From Megaera_A sp965233855 (GTDB lineage Bacteria > Pseudomonadota > Alphaproteobacteria > Rickettsiales > Rickettsiaceae), in contig OZ247586.1 in NCBI GenBank assembly GCA_965233855.1, forward strand, positions 248,001 through 312,000: a stretch of DNA of 64,000 nt. The letters are read 5' to 3'. A program made the position numbers and the translations under genes. A model generated the notes under the pieces. The model was not told the origin of the DNA. It did not search any database and saw only the letters and a list, made by a program, of their open reading frames with translations. This document shows, in pieces, positions 46,172 to 53,409 of this stretch. Each line of letters starts with the position of its first letter. The first letter of the stretch is position 1.

Positions 46172-46630
46172 ATGAAGGATATGAAATTAAATACACTATT
46201 TAATGTACCTGGTTCAAAGAAACCAAGAAAAAGAGTTGGTAGAGGTATCGGTAGCGGTACTGGTAAAACTTGTGGTAGAGGTGTGAAAGGTCAGAAGTCA
46301 AGATCAGGTGTTGCGATCAAGACTGAAGGTGGACAAATGCCGCTTATCAAAAGGTTGCCTAAAAGAGGTTTTAACTGCTCTAAATCTGTTGATTATACGG
46401 CTATAAGTGTTGCTGATATCGAAGCATTAATTGCTATGAAGCGTATTGATGTAGAAAAAAACATCAATAAAGATATGCTATTATCAATTGGTTATATTAA
46501 GAGCAAAAAAGTTCCTGTAAAACTTCTCGGTGGTATTGAGAAAACATCACATAAACTTACAATCGAACTGGATGCTTGTTCAGCTGGCGCAAAAGACGTT
46601 ATTGAAAAAGCTGGTGGAAAAGTACTTTAA
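46172..46630 (+). CDS. rplO: 50S ribosomal protein L15
   Basis: A 152-residue L15 with the Gly/Arg-rich N-terminus KKPRKRVGRGIGSGTGKTCG and RGVKGQKSRSGVAIKTEGGQ. The start could be 46172 (AGAGGA three bases upstream) or 46181, which matches the usual MKLNTL family start. The upstream start has the better placed ribosome site. Confidence 0.95.
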   Translation: MKDMKLNTLFNVPGSKKPRKRVGRGIGSGTGKTCGRGVKGQKSRSGVAIKTEGGQMPLIKRLPKRGFNCSKSVDYTAISVADIEALIAMKRIDVEKNINKDMLLSIGYIKSKKVPVKLLGGIEKTSHKLTIELDACSAGAKDVIEKAGGKVL

Positions 46631-46645
46631 TAAAAGAATATTATA

Positions 46646-47935
46646 ATGCAAAAATCGAAAGGCGAACTTAGTAGTAGAATTTTATTCACCCTGGGTGTCT
46701 TGGTTGTTTGTAGAATAGGTTCGTTTATTCCAATTCCTGGTATTGATTCTATTGCCTTAGCTAGTCTTGCTGAGCGTAGTCAGGGTGGAATCTTGGGAAT
46801 GTTTAATATGCTTTCTGGTGGCTCGCTAGAGAGAATGTCTATTTTTGCTTTAGCAATCATGCCATATATTACTGCATCGATTGTAATTCAGTTAATGACT
46901 ATTGCATATAAGCCTCTTGAAGAGATGAAAAAAGATGGTGAAGTAGGTCGTCGTAAGATTAATCAATTATCTAGATATCTCACTGTAATCTTTGCTTCGT
47001 TTCAGGCATATGGTGTAACTCTTGGTCTTGAAGCAACAGTTACTCCTTTTGGTCCGGTTGTTATTATAGCTCCGCTGATTTTTAAGGTATCTACTATAAC
47101 TACATTGGTAGTAGGAACGATGTTCTTAATGTGGCTTGGAGAGCAAATTTCTGCTCGTGGTATTGGTAATGGCACATCGTTGATTATATTTATTGGTATT
47201 GTTTCTGGTTTACCAAGCGCTATTATTAGTATGTTTGAATTATCTCGTAAGGGAGCAATGTCTCCAGTAGTTGTTATGGCTATTTGTGCTGGTGTTATTG
47301 CAATGATTGTTACAATAATTTTCTTTGAGCGTGCGCAGCGTAAAGTTTTAGTGCAATATCCAAAAAGACAAGTTGGGAATAAGATTTATGGTGGTGATTC
47401 AACTCATATGCCTTTGAAGCTTAATACTTCAGGTGTTATACCACCTATTTTTGCAAGTTCAGTTCTTTTGTTCCCGACAACTATTGCTGGATTTTCTGGA
47501 AATGATTCAGAGATGATGGGAATGATTTCGCGGTATTTAGGACATGGCAAACCGTTATTTATACTTTGTTATGTAGCATTAATTATGTTTTTTAGTTTTT
47601 TCTATACTGCAGTAGTGTTTAATTCAGAAGACACTGCTAATAATTTGAGAAAAAACGGTGCATATGTTCCAGGAAGAAGACCTGGAAAAAATACAGCTGA
47701 GTATTTTGACTATCTTTTAACGCGTTTGACAGTGTTGGGTAGTATTTATTTATCTGTTATTTGTATAGTACCAGAGCTGTTAATGAATAAATATTCAATG
47801 GCATTTGCTCTTGGTGGAACTAGTTTTTTGATTGTTGTTAACGTTGTCCTCGATACCTTCACGCAGATCCAGACGCATTTATTTAGCTCTAGATATGAAG
47901 GTCTAGTTAAGAAAATGAGGTTAAAAGACAAATGA
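46646..47935 (+). CDS. secY: Preprotein translocase subunit SecY
   Basis: A 429-residue, ten-helix membrane channel of the Sec translocon. It shows RIGSFIPIPGIDSIALASLA (helix 1), IMPYITASIVIQLM, the cytoplasmic loop KDGEVGRRKINQLSRYLTVI and the C-terminal GLVKKMRLKDK. It exports proteins together with SecE and SecG, which lie elsewhere. The stop overlaps adk by 4 nt (ATGA). Confidence 0.97.
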   Translation: MQKSKGELSSRILFTLGVLVVCRIGSFIPIPGIDSIALASLAERSQGGILGMFNMLSGGSLERMSIFALAIMPYITASIVIQLMTIAYKPLEEMKKDGEVGRRKINQLSRYLTVIFASFQAYGVTLGLEATVTPFGPVVIIAPLIFKVSTITTLVVGTMFLMWLGEQISARGIGNGTSLIIFIGIVSGLPSAIISMFELSRKGAMSPVVVMAICAGVIAMIVTIIFFERAQRKVLVQYPKRQVGNKIYGGDSTHMPLKLNTSGVIPPIFASSVLLFPTTIAGFSGNDSEMMGMISRYLGHGKPLFILCYVALIMFFSFFYTAVVFNSEDTANNLRKNGAYVPGRRPGKNTAEYFDYLLTRLTVLGSIYLSVICIVPELLMNKYSMAFALGGTSFLIVVNVVLDTFTQIQTHLFSSRYEGLVKKMRLKDK

Positions 47936-48579
47936 TAAAGAATATTATAATTCTACTAGGTTTGCCAGGATCTGGTAAAGGGACTCAAGGGGCTGTTCTT
48001 TCAGAAGAATTAGCTATTCCACATATCTCAACAGGAGATATCTTTAGAAAGATGGTTCTTGATGATAATGAAGATTCAAAAATGCTTGCTAAATACATGA
48101 GCGAGGGGAAATTAGTACCAAGTGATTTAGTAAATCAAATTGTTAGGAAATTTATTTTATCTGATATATGTCGAGATGGATGTATTCTGGATGGTTATCC
48201 AAGAACTCTTGAGCAAGCAGAGTATTTTATTGAGAATATTGATGCAAATATAAGCACTATATTTTTTGATGTCACAGACGAAGTAGCAACAAAAAGAATT
48301 CTTGGAAGAATTGCTTGTGCGTCATGCAATAAAATTTATAACGAATATTTTGACAAACCTAAAAAAGAAGGTGTTTGTGATGAGTGTGGTTCGGAAGAGT
48401 TTTCTGCGCGTTCTGATGATGATGAAAATACGATTGTAGCAAGGTTGGAAGAGTATAGAAATAATACGCTGCCTATGGTTGAATATTATAAGAAAAAAGG
48501 TAAATTCTTTACTGTACATGGTGGAGAATCAATAGAAGAAGTAGAGAATGAAGTAGCCTCTATTGTAAAAAAGATTTGA
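47932..48579 (+). CDS. adk: Adenylate kinase with zinc-type LID
   Basis: A 215-residue kinase that interconverts AMP, ADP and ATP. The P-loop is LLGLPGSGKGTQG and the AMP site is HISTGDIFRKM, followed by DGYPRTLEQAE. The LID carries four cysteines in CASCNKIYNEYF and GVCDECGSEEF, a structural zinc site. Its place after secY is conserved. Confidence 0.97.
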   Translation: MIKNIIILLGLPGSGKGTQGAVLSEELAIPHISTGDIFRKMVLDDNEDSKMLAKYMSEGKLVPSDLVNQIVRKFILSDICRDGCILDGYPRTLEQAEYFIENIDANISTIFFDVTDEVATKRILGRIACASCNKIYNEYFDKPKKEGVCDECGSEEFSARSDDDENTIVARLEEYRNNTLPMVEYYKKKGKFFTVHGGESIEEVENEVASIVKKI

Positions 48580-48603
48580 CTTTGTCAAATATTTTTATAT
48601 TAT
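48574..48603 (+). promoter_or_regulatory. Hairpin with T run plus candidate promoter at the spc/alpha junction
   Basis: ATTTGAC, loop TTT and GTCAAAT at the end of adk form a 7-bp stem followed by ATTTTTAT. The 5' arm contains TTGACT (48576-48581) and TATTAT lies 16 nt downstream (48598-48603). A terminator-like hairpin and a sigma-70-like promoter thus share the same bases, as at 42413-42446. The 3' end of adk overlaps the hairpin. Confidence 0.4.
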
Positions 48604-48640
48604 TCTGTTCTAAATATTTTAAAAAGTTGGAGAAGTTTTT

Positions 48641-49009
48641 GTGGCAAGGATTGCAGGTGTTAATATTCCACCAAATAAAAGATTAGTAATTAGCCTGACA
48701 TATATATATGGTGTTGGTCTGACTGCTGCTCAAGAAATTTGTAAGAATACAAAATTAGCAGAGAATAAGAGAGTTAAGGATCTGGATGATCAAGAACTAG
48801 TTAAGCTTAGATCTGAGATTGAAAAGAATTTTCAAGTGGAAGGTGACCTAAGACGTGAAGTAAGTCTTAATATTAAGAAGAAAAAGGATTTACGCACTTA
48901 TGAAGGTCTAAGACATATTAGAAGACTACCTGTTCGTGGTCAAAATACTCATTCTAATGCAAGAACGAGAAAAGGTAAGGCAGTCGCAATTGCTGGTAAG
49001 AAGAAATAA
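48641..49009 (+). CDS. rpsM: 30S ribosomal protein S13
   Basis: A 122-residue S13 contacting tRNA and the large subunit. It begins at GTG with MARIAGVNIPPNKRLVISLT and ends with RRLPVRGQNTHSNARTRKGK. First gene of the alpha section, preceded by GGAGAAG. rpmJ, which often precedes it, is not here. Confidence 0.97.
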   Translation: MARIAGVNIPPNKRLVISLTYIYGVGLTAAQEICKNTKLAENKRVKDLDDQELVKLRSEIEKNFQVEGDLRREVSLNIKKKKDLRTYEGLRHIRRLPVRGQNTHSNARTRKGKAVAIAGKKK

Positions 49010-49025
49010 TATAGAGATATAAATA

Positions 49026-49409
49026 ATGAGTCCAACAAACAAAGCTAAAAAGAAAAAGAAGAATATTACTCTTGGAGTTGTGCATATTAAGGCAACTTTT
49101 AATAATACAATAATCACAGTTACAGATGTACAGGGTAATGTAATAGCTGGTTCTACTGCTGGTGCGCATGGTTTTAAAGGTGCTAAAAAAGCAACTCCTT
49201 ATGCTGCGCAGGTTACTATGGATAAAGCTTCTGAAGAAGCGAAGGAGCATGGTTTAAAAACAGTTTCTATAAAAGTTAAAGGTGCTGGTTCACAGAGAGA
49301 AGCTGCAATGAGAGCGGTTTTTAGTCAGAATTTTGTTGTTACTTCAATAACAGATGTCTCAGGTGTTGCTCATAATGGTTGCAGAGCACCAAAAAGAAGA
49401 AGATGCTAG
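49026..49409 (+). CDS. rpsK: 30S ribosomal protein S11
   Basis: A 127-residue S11 of the platform. It shows GVVHIKATFNNTIITVTDVQ, STAGAHGFKGAKKATPYAAQ and the end GVAHNGCRAPKRRRC. A small hairpin (TCTCG, CGAGA) follows at 49412-49429 before rpoA. Confidence 0.97.
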   Translation: MSPTNKAKKKKKNITLGVVHIKATFNNTIITVTDVQGNVIAGSTAGAHGFKGAKKATPYAAQVTMDKASEEAKEHGLKTVSIKVKGAGSQREAAMRAVFSQNFVVTSITDVSGVAHNGCRAPKRRRC

Positions 49410-49456
49410 TTCTCGTATAAAAGCGAGATCATTTAAGAGATTTAGGGAACAAATAT

Positions 49457-50473
49457 ATGTCATTACTGAATAAGAACTGGAGTTCATTGATTAAGCCATC
49501 AAAGATTATATATGATGGTGCAAACGATGAAAGTAATATAGCTAACATTATTATTGAGCCACTAGAGCGTGGTTATGGCTTAACATTAGGTAACGCGCTG
49601 AGAAGAATTCTATTATCATCACTTCAAGGAGCTGCTATTACTGCAGTTAAAATTCCAGGAGTTGAGCATGAATTTTCAGCCAAATCTGGTGTAAAAGAGG
49701 ATATAGTTGATATTATTCTTAACTTGAAAAAGATTTCAGTCAAGATGCATAGTTCTGAGAAAAAAACAGTTAGAATTACAGCAAAAGGCCCGTGCGTGGT
49801 TACAGCTGGTATGATTGAAACTGGAACTGATGTAGAAATCATGAATCCAGATCAGCATATTTGTACATTGTCAAAAGATGCTGATCTTGACATGGAACTT
49901 TACTGTGAAGTTGGTAGAGGTTATGTGCCAGCTGGCAGTAATAAACAAGATTATCCAATTGGTGTTATAGCAGTTGATGCTTTATATAGCCCAGTTAAAA
50001 AAGTATCATATAAAGTTGAAGATACTCGTGTCGGTCAAGTCACTGATTACGATAAATTAATTATGAATATTGAAACTGATTCTTCTATTACTCCGGAAAT
50101 GGCAATTGCACTTTCTGCAAGAATTTTACAAGATCAGCTGCAATTATTTGTTACTTTCGAAGAGGAAGAAGAAGAGAAGTTGGAAGCAAAAGAAGAGCTT
50201 GAATATAATCCAATTCTTCTTAAGAAAGTTGATGAGCTTGAGCTTTCTGTTAGATCAAGAAATTGCCTGCAAAATGATAATATTGTTTATATTGGTGATT
50301 TAGTAAATAAGACAGAAGCAGAAATGCTTAGAACTCAGAATTTTGGTAGAAAGTCATTAAATGAGATTAAAGATGTTCTTTCAAAGTTCAATTTAAAATT
50401 TGGTATGGAAATCAATGGCTGGCCTCCTGAGAATATTGAGGAGTTAGCTAAAAAATATGAAGATCCATATTGA
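49457..50473 (+). CDS. rpoA: RNA polymerase subunit alpha
   Basis: A 338-residue alpha subunit. The dimerisation domain contains EPLERGYGLTLGNALRRILL and SLQGAAITAVKIPGVEHEFS. A flexible linker near 230-245 is strongly acidic (EEEEEEKLEAKEELE). The C-terminal domain, which contacts DNA and activators, shows RSRNCLQNDNIVYIGDLVNK and NFGRKSLNEIKDVL. The intact 109-bp gap to rplQ contains a near-perfect 15-bp direct repeat. Confidence 0.98.
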   Translation: MSLLNKNWSSLIKPSKIIYDGANDESNIANIIIEPLERGYGLTLGNALRRILLSSLQGAAITAVKIPGVEHEFSAKSGVKEDIVDIILNLKKISVKMHSSEKKTVRITAKGPCVVTAGMIETGTDVEIMNPDQHICTLSKDADLDMELYCEVGRGYVPAGSNKQDYPIGVIAVDALYSPVKKVSYKVEDTRVGQVTDYDKLIMNIETDSSITPEMAIALSARILQDQLQLFVTFEEEEEEKLEAKEELEYNPILLKKVDELELSVRSRNCLQNDNIVYIGDLVNKTEAEMLRTQNFGRKSLNEIKDVLSKFNLKFGMEINGWPPENIEELAKKYEDPY

Positions 50474-50515
50474 TTCGATTTTAGCTAGTTAGCTAGAAAT
50501 AAAATTTAAGAAAAA

Positions 50516-50557
50516 TTTTGCGGGTAAAATGAGAAATTACTCTTTTGCGAGTAAAAT
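50516..50557 (+). repeat. Imperfect 15-bp direct repeat upstream of rplQ
   Basis: TTTTGCGGGTAAAAT at 50516-50530 and TTTTGCGAGTAAAAT at 50543-50557 differ by one base and start 27 bp apart. ACTC and GAGT on either side of the second copy's TTTTGC can also pair as a small hairpin. Function unknown; it lies in the mRNA leader between rpoA and rplQ. Confidence 0.6.
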
Positions 50558-50582
50558 AGTTTGAATATTTAGGTATAATAAA

Positions 50583-51005
50583 ATGCGTCATAAGATTAAA
50601 GGAAAAAAATTAAATAGAACATCTTCACATAGAAAAGCTATGTTTGCTAATATGGCAGTTGCTTTGGTGATGAATGAGCAGATTAAGACTACTGTTGCAA
50701 AGGCAAAGGCTCTTCGTCCTTATGTTGAGCAATTAGTTACTAAAGCAAGAAAAGGTACTTTATCTGCAAGAAGAGATATTATTTCACGCATTAAAGATAA
50801 AGTAGCTGCTGAGAAGCTAATGTCAGTATTGGCTACTAGATATAAATCTCGTCCAGGTGGATACACAAGAGTTGTTAAGGCTGGTTTTAGATATGGTGAT
50901 AGAGCTCCTATTGCATATATTGAGTTCGTTGAGAGAGATGTTGCTGCAAAAGGTTGCATGACTCCAAAAATTGAAAATTTATCAGAACAAGAAATACAAG
51001 AGTAA
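50583..51005 (+). CDS. rplQ: 50S ribosomal protein L17
   Basis: A 140-residue L17 at the tunnel exit. It shows RHKIKGKKLNRTSSHRKAMF and ANMAVALVMNEQIKTTVAKA, then GGYTRVVKAGFRYGDRAPIA. The last 20 residues are an acidic tail. rpsT follows after 10 nt. Confidence 0.97.
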   Translation: MRHKIKGKKLNRTSSHRKAMFANMAVALVMNEQIKTTVAKAKALRPYVEQLVTKARKGTLSARRDIISRIKDKVAAEKLMSVLATRYKSRPGGYTRVVKAGFRYGDRAPIAYIEFVERDVAAKGCMTPKIENLSEQEIQE

Positions 51006-51015
51006 GGTTTAAAAT

Positions 51016-51411
51016 ATGGCTAATCATTCAGCTACAAAAAAAGCAATTAGAAAAACAGTTACAAAGACTGCTGTTAATAAAAATAGAAAAAGTCGTATCA
51101 AAACTTTTATTAAAAGAGTTGTTACTGCTGTTACTGCAGGTTCTGCAGAAGAAGCAAATGTAGCTCTTGTTGAAGCTCAATCAGAGATTATGAGAGGAGT
51201 TTCTGCAAAACTTATTAAGAAAAATACTGCTGCTAGAAAAGTTAGTAGATTAGCTAAAAGCGTAAAAAATATTTCAGGTGGCGTTAAAAAAACGGCGACT
51301 CCTAAGAAAGTTACTGCAACGAAAACGGCTGCGAAAGTAAAAACGGCTGAGAAGAAAGTTGCTGCTAAGCCAGCTGCTAAAAAAACTACTGCAGCTAAGA
51401 AAGCAGAGTAA
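51016..51411 (+). CDS. rpsT: 30S ribosomal protein S20 with a Lys/Ala-rich C-terminal tail
   Basis: Residues 1-88 are a normal S20 (MANHSATKKAIRKTVTKTAV, IKTFIKRVVTAVTAGSAEEA, AKLIKKNTAARKVSRLAKSV). The following 43 residues are a repetitive Lys/Ala/Thr tail with PKKVTATKTAAKVKTAEKKV and KPAAKKTTAAKKAE, like histone H1 or the tails of HU-like proteins. S20 is usually about 88 residues. It is cotranscribed with rplQ here, whereas rpsT is normally monocistronic. IS A copy 5 begins 4 bp after the stop, so the tail was either present before or the original end lies close to the insertion. Confidence 0.9.
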   Translation: MANHSATKKAIRKTVTKTAVNKNRKSRIKTFIKRVVTAVTAGSAEEANVALVEAQSEIMRGVSAKLIKKNTAARKVSRLAKSVKNISGGVKKTATPKKVTATKTAAKVKTAEKKVAAKPAAKKTTAAKKAE

Positions 51412-51414
51412 GAT

Positions 51415-53091
51415 CAGCGATTCGAAATATGAGCTAGAACCGTTGCATCATAACGCATTGAAAAAACGTATTTCGTAGAGCAAAAAGAAAAAAATAGTAA
51501 AATGCATATAAATCTTTAGAATAATACCAGTATATTTAATAAAGATTGGTACAGTCGTATTCATTCTAAAAAACACCTAAGTGTAAGTGCATTGTTAGAG
51601 TCAATTTCTAACAAATTTGGATTAATTTCAGACAATAGAGCGCCAAACAGTACTCATAAGATAAAGGATGTGATGCTATCAGGTCTTGCTTGCATGTATT
51701 TTCAATCCCAATCGTTATTAGAATTTCAACGCAAAATGCAGAATCATCACCAAAAAAATAACCTCAAAAGCATGTTTAATGTTAATGATCTTCCTACAGA
51801 CAATGGAATGCGTAATATTATAGATTCTGTAAATCCAGAAGTAGCATTTAGACCAATATTTAAAGAATTATTTAATAAATTACAAAGAGGCAAACACCTT
51901 GAACAATATCAAACATTACCAGGGAAGTATTTATTGAATGTAGATGGTACGCAATATTTTAGCTCTAAGGAAATTAGTTGTAAAAAATGCTTAACACGTG
52001 GTACTGTCAAAAACTCATATCACTGCCATCAAGCATTACAAGCGGCAATTGTTAAAGACGGCTTACGTCAGGTCATACCAGTGATGCCAGAAGATATTTG
52101 CATACAAGATGGAGCAAAAAAAGAAGATAGTGAAGTAAATGCTTTTTATAGATTTATAGATAAGTTTAGAAAGGATCACGATAAGTTAGGCATTATTATC
52201 AATGCCGATGGATTATATGCAACAACACCAGTAATTGAGAAGATACATTCCCATAATGCAAACTACATTTTTCGTGCAAAACCCAAACAACATAAGACAT
52301 TGATGAATAATCTAACCTCTATAGATAAATCTAAAGTTTATACCACTAGCCGAAGAAATAATGAACTTGTCATAGAGTGGGTTAATGATATTGAACTCTT
52401 TAGTGGCACCAAACAAAGAACAAATTATATAGCTGCATGGGAGCTAGTTCCTCAGAAAAACGGCACAAAAAAAGTGCAGTATTTTGGCAAATGGATAACT
52501 GACTTAGAAATCACAAATAAGAATGCAAAAATTATTTTAGATGCTGCAAGAGCACGTTGGAAAATAGAAAATGAGTGCTTCAATAGTTTAAAAAATCATG
52601 GATATAACATTGAACATAATTATGGTCACGGTAAAAACAATTCATGTTATAACTTCTATAACTTTACATTATTATCATTTTTGATGCATCAAATTCATCA
52701 ATTAACCGATAGTTTATTCCAAAAACTCAGATTAAAATATAGCCGTTTAGCTTCATTATGGCATCAAGTCGGAGCGTTTGTTAATAGACTGTATTTTACC
52801 AACTTAGAAGCGTTATGGGAATTTTTGATTGGAGAAATGGATTATGAACCACCACCAACTTAAGGTGTTGTTTGATTGATTACTAACTGTATTTATCAAT
52901 AGACTTGCTATTGATAACCGTTGTGGTGTATCATTTTTGTGAAAATGTTATTTTGTGATGTTTTCTACTAGCAAATCTGGTAATTATCACCATCTTTTTG
53001 ATAAAAATAAAGCAAATATAATCTGATAATTTGCTACAAAGCCGATAATATTTTTTGTAACACTGATTTTATTCCATATTTCGAATCGCTG
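51415..53091 (+). mobile_element. Insertion sequence IS A, copy 5 (1677 bp)
   Basis: A complete element with 17-bp terminal repeats at 51415 and 53091, inserted between rpsT and the dprA fragment. It differs from copy 1 at few positions, including G instead of A at 53057 and a sense codon at transposase residue 44. Flanks (ending GAGTAAGAT, beginning CATATTTGC) do not match. Confidence 0.96.
51592..52863 (+). CDS. IS A transposase, intact
   Basis: A 423-residue DDE transposase, identical in translation to the one at 18242-19513. The presumed catalytic residues Asp118, Asp206 and Glu326 are all present and Glu44 is sense, so this copy and copy 2 are the plausible sources of active enzyme for the defective copies. 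A rare ATT start at 51559 is possible (see the copy 2 entry). Confidence 0.93.
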   Translation: MLESISNKFGLISDNRAPNSTHKIKDVMLSGLACMYFQSQSLLEFQRKMQNHHQKNNLKSMFNVNDLPTDNGMRNIIDSVNPEVAFRPIFKELFNKLQRGKHLEQYQTLPGKYLLNVDGTQYFSSKEISCKKCLTRGTVKNSYHCHQALQAAIVKDGLRQVIPVMPEDICIQDGAKKEDSEVNAFYRFIDKFRKDHDKLGIIINADGLYATTPVIEKIHSHNANYIFRAKPKQHKTLMNNLTSIDKSKVYTTSRRNNELVIEWVNDIELFSGTKQRTNYIAAWELVPQKNGTKKVQYFGKWITDLEITNKNAKIILDAARARWKIENECFNSLKNHGYNIEHNYGHGKNNSCYNFYNFTLLSFLMHQIHQLTDSLFQKLRLKYSRLASLWHQVGAFVNRLYFTNLEALWEFLIGEMDYEPPPT

Positions 53092-53402
53092 CATATTTGC
53101 TGGAATCAAGCAAAGATATTACATCAAACGTAACTTCAGCAAAGAAAATGAAAAAGTCTTTTGAAGATTCGCAAAATTGTAGTAGTAATTTCAGAGCTTG
53201 TGTTAATGGTGGAAGTATTAATATTAAAAATGCAGATAGAGAGATGGTAATAAATCTTCTATCTTCATCCCCGGTGACTTATGAAGCCATAGCAGATGAA
53301 ACGAATTTTTCATTGCCAATGATTTATACTATTTGTTTGGAACTTGAGCTAGCTGGAAGAATTGTAAGACATCCAGGAAATAAAATTTCACTAATATATT
53401 AG
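53092..53402 (+). pseudogene. dprA: DprA C-terminal winged-helix fragment
   Basis: The remaining frame reads through YLLESSKDITSNVTSAKKMK, then NADREMVINLLSSSPVTYEA and LPMIYTICLELELAGRIVRH, ending PGNKISLIY. This is the winged-helix domain at the end of DNA-processing protein A. The Rossmann core that binds single-stranded DNA and loads RecA in transformation is missing, removed by IS A copy 5. It lies 7 bp before topA, the usual dprA-topA order. The left part is not in this window. Confidence 0.82.
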
Positions 53403-53409
53403 AATTTAT

